A stretch of DNA of 64,000 nt from Azolla caroliniana (taxonomy: Eukaryota; Polypodiophyta), in assembly GCA_043228905.1 (NCBI GenBank), contig JBHGNT010000008.1, positions 3,286,001-3,350,000 on the forward strand, read 5' to 3'. This document shows, piece by piece, positions 38,901 to 49,289 of this stretch; within the stretch, counting starts at the first letter, position 1; every line of letters starts with the position of its first letter. The translations under genes and the position numbers were made by a program. The notes under the pieces are model-generated. The model did not search any database. It worked only from the letters and a program-made list of their open reading frames with translations, and had not been told where the DNA came from.

Positions 38901-40419
38901 TTTAGCATTTGTTAGTAAGTTTTGTGGGTGTTTTGCCATCTTTATTTCATTTATTTACACTGATGGTCTCTTCTTTATTAACTCCTCAACAGAGATGCTA
39001 GCTAAGGAAATACTGGATATGTTTATGTTGGAAATCCAAATCAAGGTATTTAATTCGTATTGAATGAGTCTTTTATGCTTGTGCCTCTCCTCAACAGAGA
39101 TGATAACCTACACTTGTTGCTGTATTTGCAAAACTATTTGGCTTCATAGCCCTGTGCATTCACATGATTTTTCTGGATGCTTTCGTTTGTAGTGGCTGAT
39201 TGTCTCGGAGCTTCATTCATTGTTATATTTAGGAGTCGAAGATGAATATGAAGGGAAAAAAACTTCAGAAAGGATGATGCATGATATACTTGTGCAAACT
39301 AATTTAAAGATTCCAGGTGTAATTCTCGGAGGACAAACACAAGATGTTGACATGGGATTTAAAAGAATTTCTGGAGAAGAGATAAAACGGGAAGTTCTAC
39401 AGGTAAAGCTACCATATGGTTCCTGAAAACAGGAAATGGATATGTAAATGTACATTAAAAAGGATTACAAAGTAATGTTGAGAATCATGATATTTATCCT
39501 GAGAACATTCAAACAAGGATATGATATATAACATTTTTGACGAAATGTAGCTAGAATGTAATTAAGAGGAAAACTTAATATAGGATTTGGATTCAAAACT
39601 TGTTGATTGTGAAGATGGTTGCAGATGTCTATATCGTCCACATGGTCAAAATATGACCCAGTTTGTAGCTTGTGCCTGAAGAACTGTAACCCTGCAATTG
39701 AATAATCCACTCCCATAGAAAATTCATAGGTCTTCTTGAAGTCGAGTTACAAAATCTTTGTTTCTATTTGTTTCAGGCCACCGACCCTGAAAGTGAAGAT
39801 TTTGTCAGGGTATTGTGATCTATGTTATGTGGAAATTAATGCTTTTCAGCTCACCAACCCTGAAATTTGAAGATATTGTCAGGGTATTGGGATCTATGTT
39901 TTGTGGAAATTAATGCTTGTTCTCTCATTTATTTAAACCATGCTAATTGATTGGATTTTTACAAGAACTAGTTTTTAGAATTGAACCTGTGATAATGTAC
40001 ATATGTTACACTGAATGGCTTTTTGAAGTTAAACTTGTATGATTGATTTTTTGGTTTAAAGTTTCAAGCTTGAATTTTATAAGCTACAGGTATATTTGAC
40101 TGCTTGGCTGGCTGAAGTAAACATAAACAAGAGAAGGTAAGCAACTCTGATGTGAGTGATCTTACCTCAAAAGTCTTTCTAAAAATGAAATAGTGCAAAA
40201 CAAATATATTATTGAACTGCATTTTTGTATGCATTATTTAGGATAATATAAGGGCTGTTTGTGACCATATGATGGCCATTGCTCATCATGATGCTCTGAC
40301 TATATGACTATATGAGATTTGAAGAAAACTGTATTTATCAGTGAGTCTCTTGCAGGCGGGACAGAATTTTGAAAAGCATTAGTGATGAGATCCAAGTCAA
40401 TCTGTCAGCTTCAGTCTAA
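32987..40419 (+). CDS. Plant protein of unknown function, 283 residues
   Basis: Eight exons join in frame: 32987-33168, 35682-35771, 36367-36403, 36722-36890, 38993-39045, 39193-39402, 40090-40136 and 40356-40419. All have GT-AG borders. The N-terminus SPAGPRLWRPAAQRSVRNSW and blocks such as RYVKSLNLGVLQEM, RTYLKG..GSPLVEFS, EDTGDGDGSAVF, LAKEILDMFMLEI and VYLTAWLAEVNI resemble a conserved plant family that I remember only as uncharacterised. That resemblance is from memory and guided exon choice. No signal peptide, membrane segment or catalytic motif is evident, and the protein looks soluble. Exon 3 (37 nt) is the least certain, but it restores phase and the family spacing. Intron 1 is 2.5 kb and carries a 6 x 223-bp array. 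A 33-nt in-frame segment at 39777-39809 could be an alternative exon. Confidence 0.75.
34143..35480. repeat. Six-copy 223-bp tandem array in intron 1
   Basis: The unit runs from ggttttattaatatagtt to ctgagtaag. The landmark attaatatag falls at 34148, 34371, 34594, 34817, 35040 and 35263, exactly 223 bp apart each time. I see no differences among copies. There is no open frame of note. Such uniformity implies recent expansion or homogenisation. Confidence 0.97.
38479..38534. repeat. Perfect 20-bp inverted repeat (hairpin)
   Basis: ACCAGTCATTAAATGAGTAT at 38479-38498 is exactly complementary to 38515-38534, with a 16-nt loop that holds another copy of TAAATGAGTAT. It is in the intron between the fourth and fifth exons of the 283-residue gene. 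Confidence 0.9.
39777..39885 (+). repeat. Duplicated exon-like segment in intron
   Basis: A block with CACC.ACCCTGAAA.TGAAGAT.TTGTCAGGGTATTG.GATCTATGTT.TGTGGAAATTAATGCTT-type sequence occurs twice (about 39777-39840 and 39850-39915). The first copy is bounded by tttcag and GTATTG and is open for 11 codons in phase 0. The second copy contains a stop. Confidence 0.6.
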
Positions 40420-43400
40420 TGCAATCTTTGACTGATTGAACCAGGGAAGCTAAGCAATGCTGTCTACTTTGAAATTATTCCCAGATGGTCCAGAGGATGA
40501 TTCTGTATATATCAACTATTTGTAATCAGTGAAATGATACAATAGAACAGAAACATCTGCTAACAAACAAACAGGCTTGGGCACAGTTGTACTGCATCAT
40601 GCTTGTTTTCCATGTGGGATGCATATTAGGGTGCCAGAGATACATAAACATGAAATGTTAGGGGTCACTTAGTTTCATATTTACAATTTTACATTTATCC
40701 AGTAAATGGACACATCACTTGCAAGTTTTTTATTCTTCATCCATGCAATGTAAATCTATACAGGTGGATTACTTTAAGCTTCATCCTTGTTGCAATGTGA
40801 TAGAGACTGTTCTATTTATCACAATGATTATATAGGGAATGCTTGAAAGTTCAAGATGCAATAGAATAAGTATGTCAAGTAAGTCGAGTAATGTTTACAT
40901 GGTTTTTTTTTGTAAAACAAGATTGGGAATTCTGAATGGTTATTACTGGGGAGACTGTGGTACCCCACCCCCCTTATATTAATATATTGGTGCATCTGAC
41001 CATATTAAGTTGTGTTTCAAACAAGCAGCTCCTAACTTGAAACTTATTCAAAATACATTTAATGACAATATAGATAACCCACCCATTGGGAACATCTTTT
41101 CTAAGCAAAACATTGGAGTAACAAAATCCCATGTCTATTGGAGCTACCCAAAAACAGAATTCTCCAATGCATTAGAATCATGGTTGATTGCTATGTTTTC
41201 GACCAATTGATTACACTACTGTGAGATTTGTCAGATACTTGGAAGGGAGAGAAAATGGTTGACATGAATTCCATAGCATTACACCTTGAAAGTTATTCCC
41301 TAGAGTAACTTTTATCCATGCGCGATGGCCCTTCCACTTGGCGACATTAGTATCAGTGAGGCTAACTTTCATCCCTGAGTCTGGCAGTCAAGCTGCTGAT
41401 TTATGTCCAGCCTGTGCAGGTTCAATCTCCACGGTTCACCCATTCAATAATTTAGACATTCTTATTGTTTGGAATATAGCAAAGTTACAAAAGATCTTCC
41501 AAAGTGGGAATTGAAGGTTTCAAACATTTTCATACAATTAGTTGTCCAAGACTTTGGTGGTGGGGAGTGCTGATGCACTAGGAATGTTTGTGTCATGGTA
41601 CTATGTAGCACTATGTAGCATCTGTTGTAGGTTGCAGAATAAGGAAGTCTAGCTCGAGTAAAGATCTCATCTAAGGGAAAAATGAAGATAATATTAGGTT
41701 TGGTGCATGGGGTCATGGGTTTTTTTGGGGGTGCTTTCAATGAGTTTTTGAGTTAGGAGTTGCTTGTTTGAAACACTAACTTAAATATGTTTAGACACAC
41801 CAATATATCAATATCAATCTCCAAGATCTTTTGAAGTGGGAATCGTAGGTTTCAAAACATTTTCATACAATTAGTTGCCCATGGATTGAGGTGAGGCCCT
41901 TCTCTATAGGTAAAGAAGGCGCCCATGACTCGAGGTGTGAGTCATGGGCTTGTGGCATTGTTTTGAAGAAATTGCTCCACGATATAAAAACAAACTCAAA
42001 TATTATATCAAGTGAAATTTGAGAGCCTTAAAATAAGGTAGAAAATCGTATAATTAATCAATCAAACAAGTTAGCTCATTTACGAAGAGTATGGTCTTTC
42101 AAAATTGAAGTCAAGGGTTCAACGGGTCCAAATTCTTCACTAAGTAATCCTTGACACAGTGGAGCAATGTTGTCATGCGATCGGAGATCCATCCTAATCA
42201 CCAAAACATTTTGATGATGTAGCAAGGAGAGAGGTTTGGTATGTATCCGTTGTATATAGGTCCAATTGATTGCATCACAATCATTGAATTATCAATTCAC
42301 AGCAAAGCTCAATACACTTGGCTTAAGCAGGTTGGCATTTTCTACTGCCAACATGTGATTGCAAAGATAAAAAAATGTTGACGAAGAATATAAAGATATT
42401 CTTTAGAAAAAACGGTTTTCAACTACATTGTTTAGAGAGGTTCTTTTTGCAATTAATGTGTTGAAAGAATGTAATGGTAACCAGCAATCCTCATGCTCAA
42501 TGGCACTTTACCCTATATTTATTATAGTGCTATAGTGGCATACTTTACTTGGTCCTTATCTTTGAAGGGACTTGGCTTTCAATTTTGATTTCCTTTTTTC
42601 GAACACAATTTTTCTTACCCTTGTTCAAAGGAGAAGTATCATGCAACTCAATTTTATTTTTCTCCAAATATTTAAGTGGTCACATTTCAGCTTAGAAGTT
42701 AGGAGAAACAACAAACTTAATTGAGAAGAATTAAACTCTTCTTTTGTTGCATGCCAAGTTGAAAGGCACATTTCTCATTTGAGCTACAATGAACCACAAG
42801 AGGGGAATTACAACGTTTAAAAAAATGAGCAACATAAATTCTACTCATTTAACAAACCAATCGTTCACTCTTTCCCTCTTAAAACACTTTACAATGAACG
42901 ATGTATAGGTTGTATATAGTTAGATGTCTTTCCACAAAATATTCTATGCAATTGTCAGCGAATAAGCATGAGGCTTGATCACATGCTAGTGAGAAGATTA
43001 TTGTTAATTGATTTAAAAATGATTATTATAAAAAACATGGTGAGGCTACAAACGATTCCTAGAGTGATTCAAGATAGAAGAGAGAAATGAGTACATTGTG
43101 ACACTTTTCTCTTGGGGGACGAAACTTTCCATTAATATTAAAAAATTGAATGTGAATACACAACATCCAAAACAAAAGAATGGATTGGATTGTCTTATTT
43201 ATAATAATTGGTTTTGATACAAATTTGCTGATGACCTTGCAAGAAAAGAGATGGTGTATTTTCTAAATTAAAATCCATCACATCGCTTCATCGGTGGCAA
43301 GCCAATAGGAGGATGCCGAGAGGCACCATACCCCAAGTTTTAGGACCACCAACTATTGTCACTTGCCACTTGTTCTGATTGGATCATGGATCCACATGGC

Positions 43401-46319
43401 ATGTATTCACATGGGCAATCGACCATTAGTGTCCACGTGAAAAAATATCTTAACAATATTATGTGTGTATTTATATGTATATGTTTATCCACTAAGCCCT
43501 TTTCCTTTTCCAAAAAAATCTTCATATATTAAAAACAAACACTTACAGCTTTCAATTTGCTCACTACTTTTGTGTGTACCATTCCATCCTTGATTTGGAT
43601 ATGTGGACTTTTTTAAATGTGGCTATTTTGCAGTTGGTTCTTACTTCGATGTTAGCCTCACCCCTTGGATGAAAACCCACGTGGAACTCATCACTTTATG
43701 GGTCTTGGAAATTCGTTTCATGCCATTAGTATATGGGTTTCGAATTATATATTGCATATGCTTCTTCCGTATGTTCACAACCACATACACCTACAAAGCA
43801 AAAACAACCACCATGTGCCCCATACACCTACAAAGCAAAAACAACAACCATGTGCCCTAGAATGAGTACTCATTTGTTGGTGATGTCCATCCACAATAAT
43901 GGTCCAAATCTCTTTTTCTTTCTCAAGGTGATCCAACAATTAGGCAAAAGAATATGGCCCATCCAAAAGGAGTACACAAATGATTTTCAACTTTTGTTTT
44001 TTTTAGACTTGTTTGTTGTTTGGTAATATATTTATTCTTATCCACAAGACACATAAGGAGACTATAAGTATTTGTCACAATGCGTTTGGATGTTTAGGTC
44101 ATCATCTTATGTCATTTACCCACTTAATGACATGATTTTGTCCTTGGTACAAATCCTATCAATTTTATAAAGTTGTCCATATATGTCTTTTTATGTTGTA
44201 AGTTGAACCCCATGTCACTCCATTTGAGCAGGGGTATGCATGCGCTTCATGGCTAGTGGCCATTGAACACTCCTTTAAGGATTTGTACAACATTTGTATT
44301 GTACGAGCAAGATAAACTTTAGTAATGTGAACCTTTGATGATGTTGGATTGTATTTAAAAATCTTGATTATGTACTTAAACTAAAATTGTTGGGTCTCAT
44401 AGTAGCTTACTATTTTGACTATTCTAAAATGCTTCTAGCTTTGGCTATCTGTATACATTTATTCCTATGGGTTTGATTTGCTCATCATTATTGAACTCTT
44501 ATGGTTTTGAAATCAGTCATGTAACATCAACTTATTGCCACAACATCGTGTACAAATGGTACTAGGTCATTATGTTCCTCCTTGATTAGACATTGTACAG
44601 TGATTAACAACACACTATCTAACATACTTGATATGAAAGTCATTCAAAATAATATAGTATACTTCACATATGAAATCAATGTCGGCAGGGAGAATGCTCT
44701 AATGCTAAAGTGCACCTTGGCATTATAAAAGTAGACTATCAATAAGTTACAATCTTTAAATGCATACGAAGTTTCTAGAGTTCATACATTATACATTGGG
44801 TAATGCCTAAGGGTACTACTAAATAAAGAAAATTTCCCATGATTGAAAAGAAAAAGGGTGTGTTTGAGAGCTCATATTATATATATATATTAATCTCCTC
44901 CACCAAATAATGAACCTAAGGAATGAAGTCTTTCAATAAGTGTTGGTTTGTATTTGACCACTTGTTTTAATACAAATAAAGATAGTGCGACTCTCTAGAA
45001 GTGCTCGACACACACGTGTATGTGAGTCTCTGTCTACAATGTATTGTTGATGGTGTATTACGTGGTATGCATGCCCACAATAAGTAACATTTTTGACCCT
45101 AGTCATACTTTCTCGATTTGTTAAACCATGAAACATCATCGAATGAAGTTATTATATTAATTATTTGTTTGTCACATTCCTAAGTACACACAATATAAAT
45201 GAATACTTTAACACACGAGTGTTCGTAGAAGAATGATCAAGTTTTACTCATCAAAGTGTAGATCGATAAAGAGGGAAATTGTTTATTGACATTCAAGGTA
45301 TATAGGTGCTAGTATCAACATGATGCTCCACATGACTACTAAACCAAACTTTGATAGTGCACACAACACAGTTTCCGATTTAATATATGCACGAATATAT
45401 GGGTGAACATATTGGATATTCGATGGCACCTAGTAAATAAATGTCGATGAACCCACATCATAATCACACCAAGTATAACATCACCATAAGTATAATTGTG
45501 ATCATGCCAAGCTTGGCGATGTCTATAATTGGCTACAAAGATTTGATCGAGCCTACTATATATAGTTTGATTGCAATCTAGTTGGTATTGTAAGGAGTTT
45601 CCTAACACATATAATATAAAACAATGTTGAAACATATAAACAACACCAACAACACAACATAGGTAGCATAGCATAAGGAGATTCCTATAAACATATTATG
45701 GATAGACATTTATATTGGAAAATAGTGATTAACTAAATTTAGTAGAATATTGACACTTCCAAGTTGAGATAAACCTTGGGCATACACTTATGAGTTTGGT
45801 ACTTCGTGAGGTAAACTCCCAGCATACACTCATGAGTCTCATAGTATCCTCTAATTCATAGCTCCGACCACACAATATTAGTTCTAATGTCCTATGGTTG
45901 CACCAAGATAATCTAATGTCACTTGGAGATTATGATTGAGACGTCAACAGGTGACAAACCACAAATTCGGTACCATTGGTGGCATTAGAAGCAACAAATC
46001 AAGATCTAACAAGGGAATTACACACAATGCTTTATAATTAGCACACTCCCCGCATCAAAATAAAGTGGGATGGTAGGACAATTTAGAGATTTGGGCCCAA
46101 CAAGATCCCCCCCAAAGGTTGGAAACACAACATTGTGTGTTCCAACATGTAGTTGCGGAAGTTGGGAACTAATCCGGCCAACCGAATTAACATGAGTTCA
46201 GACCAGAACCAACATGAACACCCACTAGACACTCGGCTACTGACTGACGATTATTTCCCCCCGATCAATCGCCATGGTCACGTCAAAGCTACCATTGCTT
46301 GCGCCAATCAGTAAATGGT
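40420..46319. other. Long intergenic region, no gene recognised
   Basis: About 5.9 kb of AT-rich spacer. It includes a diverged 2x repeat of gtgggaat.g.aggtttcaaa.cattttcatacaattagttg (about 41504 and 41833) and a small duplication of acctacaaagcaaaaacaac at about 43790 and 43827. No open frame has a recognised domain. Confidence 0.5.
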
Positions 46320-46492
46320 CACGATCAAAGCCGGGAATTGTTATTGAGGGGTTTCCCATTAGAAGCTAGCATTGTTCACGGACTCGAGCCAAGTATTGTT
46401 ATGGACGGGTTTCCTATTAGAAGCTACCATTGGTAACAATCGAAGCCGGGAATTATTGTTATTGAGAGGGATTGCCCATTAGAAGCTAGCTA
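46320..46492. repeat. Three-copy tandem repeat, about 58-62 bp
   Basis: Three diverged copies of AAGCCGGGAATTGTTATTGAG..GGTTTCCCATTAGAAGCTA, starting near 46328, 46387 and 46443. They are 3' of the bHLH gene. Confidence 0.85.
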
Positions 46493-46531
46493 CCAAGGGA
46501 ATGCGCTGATTCGCCATGGTCATGGTCGCGG

Positions 46532-46568
<37 letters not shown>
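46532..46568. repeat. CAT trinucleotide microsatellite
   Basis: About 12 pure CAT units, 140 bp beyond the 3' end of the bHLH coding region. Confidence 0.95.
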
Positions 46569-46707
46569 GAAAGGCCGGAGGAATAGTAATTGAAGAATCT
46601 CATGAAAATGAGCTCCATTTGTATGAGAGATTGAATCTTAGTTTGGGAGAGAGTTCATCTATTTTTGCTTTTTGCTTTTTGCTTTTTTATGTTTGGTCCA
46701 TACAATG

Positions 46708-48042
46708 TCACAAGAAGTGGGTTTGGTTCATGTGTGTTGGGAATTGGCATATGGTAGAAGAGGAGGGGGTGGGGATGGTGGTGGTGGTGGTAGGGGCAAT
46801 AAGGGCATTATTGACTTGGGATTGTAGGAACTTAAGGTAATGGACGGCTTCTTCGAGCAAGGAGGCGGTGTCGAGCTTGGCGCCATTGGGCACGAGCTGC
46901 TGGAGCACACGGATGCGCCCGCTGATGCGCTCCCGCCTCCGCCTCGCGCTCGCCGTCTGTGGGTCGCTCGACAGCCTCACGTTGCGCCGCGCCCGCCTCG
47001 CCCCACCCGCCGCCGAGAGGAGCGCCCCCCAGTCCACCGGCCGCATGGCCGCGCGCGCGAACGCCACCTCCCGCACGTACCCCCCGGCCTTACTCCCCCT
47101 CGCCTCCGGTGATGATGATGATGACGTGGCATCGGCATTGCCCGGGCACGGGGCCCGAGGGCCCCGTGACGACGATGCGCGCCGCTGCAGCTGAGCTGGC
47201 GGCGACGGATTGAAGACCTCCTCTCCCTCTTCTCCTTCTCCTTCTTGTTCTTTCTCCACCACCTTTGCCACATTCTTATCATTACCATCAAATTTCCCCA
47301 TTACATTTGATTTACTGCTATTATTACTTATATTATTGTTGTTATTATTATTATTATCAGCAGTAGAAGTAGAAATAGTAGTATTAGCATTAGTAGTAGT
47401 ACTATTACTATTATTAGTAGTGATAGTATTGTTATTAGTAGCATCAGTATTAGTACTATTATTATAATTATTAGTAGTAGCATTGATATTACAATTACAA
47501 TTATTATTATTATTACTATTAAATTTATAACAATAATAATTATTAGCATTGGTATTAGTACTATTATTAGCAGTAGGAGGAGTAGTAATAGTAGTAGTAG
47601 TGGGTGGAGGAGTATCAATTAGATCCCCATCAATCGTACCATACCTGCAGTGGGATTGTGAATATTCCTCCTGATTCTGATTCTGAAGAATATTCCTCAC
47701 CTCGCGACGGTGGTGGTGGTGGTGATGATGATGATGGTCATCTTCATGCTCGTGGTCATGGCCATAGCCGTCGCCGGTGGCGCAATGATTGCTGGGGGTT
47801 GAATCTAGCACCGACAGCGGGGAGAATATTCCGTCGCACGTGCCGGGCGAGGAATATTCCCGATGGTAATACTCGTGGTCGGGATCGGGCGAAGAATATT
47901 GCGTGTAGAGAGCATGGACATCATCCTCGTAGTATGGAGCCTGCAGCAGGCTCATGTCACAGGGAATGAAGAAGCTCCCATGATTCCCTTCCTCTTGTGA
48001 TAGGATCAGCCTCAGCTCATCCATCAGATCTTGGCCCCCCAT
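46708..48042 (-). CDS. bHLH transcription factor, HECATE/INDEHISCENT-like (subfamily VIII)
   Basis: A single exon of 444 residues. The ATG complement is at 48040-48042; the frame is open three codons further upstream but without an ATG. The C-terminal half has [15 protein letters not shown] followed by [11 protein letters not shown], the signature that precedes the bHLH in HEC/IND proteins. The bHLH (about residues 360-410) reads [20 protein letters not shown], then [20 protein letters not shown] and [11 protein letters not shown]. As in HEC/IND, the E-box-contacting Glu of the basic region is Ala, so DNA binding is probably atypical or through a partner. The N-terminus ([14 protein letters not shown]) may be an acidic activation motif. 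A nine-His run and long Asn/Thr tracts (about 150-235) follow. Family members control gynoecium, fruit or meristem development. The exact orthologue is not determinable here. Confidence 0.88.
   Translation of the reverse strand: MGGQDLMDELRLILSQEEGNHGSFFIPCDMSLLQAPYYEDDVHALYTQYSSPDPDHEYYHREYSSPGTCDGIFSPLSVLDSTPSNHCATGDGYGHDHEHEDDHHHHHHHHHRREVRNILQNQNQEEYSQSHCRYGTIDGDLIDTPPPTTTTITTPPTANNSTNTNANNYYCYKFNSNNNNNCNCNINATTNNYNNSTNTDATNNNTITTNNSNSTTTNANTTISTSTADNNNNNNNNISNNSSKSNVMGKFDGNDKNVAKVVEKEQEGEGEEGEEVFNPSPPAQLQRRASSSRGPRAPCPGNADATSSSSSPEARGSKAGGYVREVAFARAAMRPVDWGALLSAAGGARRARRNVRLSSDPQTASARRRRERISGRIRVLQQLVPNGAKLDTASLLEEAVHYLKFLQSQVNNALIAPTTTTTIPTPSSSTICQFPTHMNQTHFL
47300..47605. repeat. Coding ATT/AGT trinucleotide tract in bHLH gene
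   Basis: About 300 bp of imperfect TTA/TAG trinucleotides. On the coding strand it gives alternating Asn, Thr and Ser. It stays in frame, which fits expansion by trinucleotide slippage. The adjacent bHLH-coding part (46890-47200) is strongly GC-rich, so the exon is a sharp compositional mosaic. Confidence 0.9.
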
Positions 48043-48079
48043 TTTGATCAAAAATCAAACTTTTATATATATGCAGCTG

Positions 48080-48213
48080 AATTCTCTCCGAATTCCCTTC
48101 TGTTGCAGATAACTGTTGAATTAGTCAGATTCTCTCTTCTGTTGCAGGTAACTGTTGAATTGGTCAGATTCTCTTCGAATTCCCTTCTGTTGCAGATAAC
48201 TGTTGAATTGGCC
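48080..48213. repeat. Three-copy tandem repeat in bHLH 5' leader
   Basis: Copies of CTTCTGTTGCAG(A/G)TAACTGTTGAATT(A/G)GTCAGATTCTC start at 48097, 48136 and 48184. On the sense strand of the gene these lie 55-170 nt upstream of the ATG, within the presumed 5' UTR. Confidence 0.88.
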
Positions 48214-48420
48214 AGAAATATGGACTGTATGTGTTGATTATTTGCATATAAATCGATTTGATCGTAGCTGCAGATGTTTCTGCAGAGAATTTAGCTTCAA
48301 GATGTGATTAATAAGTCATTTTGGAGGAATTTTTTTAGGGTTCTTGGAATCAAAACACAAAACCTACTAATTCTGATGACTCAACACAACACAAAACCTA
48401 ACCTACTAATTCTGATGACT

Positions 48421-48480
48421 CTTCTCTCTCTCTCTCTCTGATTAATTGCAGGGAATTTGTGTAGTAGGCTATATATATAC
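48421..48480 (-). promoter_or_regulatory. TATA-like site and GA repeat upstream of bHLH
   Basis: The forward strand shows CTATATATATACAC at 48468-48481, a TATA-like element for the minus-strand gene. A CT microsatellite (GA on the sense strand) at 48421-48440 would fall near the start of transcription. This is inferred from position and sequence only. Confidence 0.45.
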
Positions 48481-48726
48481 ACACAGATGATTAAATGAAT
48501 GGAGACAAAGAGAGAAATCTATGGTATTTCTTTTTATCGTAAGGTCAAAAACGTAATAATTTGATTAATTGAATGGAAAAGAAATTTAACACAGACAGTG
48601 AGAGATCTTTCTCTTTTCACGTGCTAATGCTACCCTACCCCATCCGTCAGATCTGACGGACGGATGGAGCTGCTTTCCGTCAGTCAAATCCGCCGTCAAA
48701 TCTAACCCTAACGTGACCTACCGATC

Positions 48727-49280
48727 GACAGTAAAAGCAGAAGAGAAGAGTAAGAGCAAAGAAAAAGAAAAGAAGAAGCAGATGAATGAAGAAGAAGAGC
48801 AAAAGCAAAAGGCATTATAAAAAAAGCAAAATCAAAGACAGAGAAAGATATATATATATATATAAGGCAGAAAAAGTAGCTCAAAAAAGCAAAAAAGCAA
48901 AAAGCAAAAGCAAAAGCAAAAAGCAAAAAGCAAAAAGCAAAAGCAAATTCCATTAAAAAAAACATCTATTTTCTTCATACGAAACGGAAAACAAAAAAAA
49001 AAACGAAGCAAAAGCAAATGCACAGTAAAAAAGCAAGAGGAAGAGGGCGATGAAAAATAATTAAAAAGGAGGGGAGGGTAAATGCAAAAAAGCAAAAAAA
49101 CAGAGCAAAGCAAATGCATAATAAAAAGCAAAAGGAAGGTGAAAATTAAAAAGGGGGGGGGTAAAAGCAAAAAAGCAAAAACAGAGGAAAGCAAATGCGT
49201 AATAAAAGGAAAGAAAAAGATGAAAAGTAAAAAAAGGATCCCGGGGGTAGGAAGGCAAAGCCAAAAACTAAAAGCAAGAA
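48727..49280. repeat. Long purine-rich GCAAAA/AAAGCA low-complexity tract
   Basis: About 550 bp of almost uninterrupted A/G on the plus strand, with C almost only within GCAAAA-type units. It contains AAAAGCAAAAGCAAAAAGC runs and two G-runs (49153-49161 and near 49243). Frames through it encode Lys/Ser or Phe/Leu low-complexity peptides and are artefacts. It sits 680-1240 bp upstream of the bHLH ATG. Confidence 0.85.
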
Positions 49281-49289
49281 ACGCAAGGT

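Noticed and set aside
41330-41460. Possible tRNA or SINE-like B box (GGTTCAATCTCC)
   Set aside because: I could not form a cloverleaf or find a matching A box at proper spacing.
47210-47618. Leu/Ile-rich frames antisense or out of frame to the bHLH gene
   Set aside because: Shadows of the trinucleotide repeat in the real coding frame.
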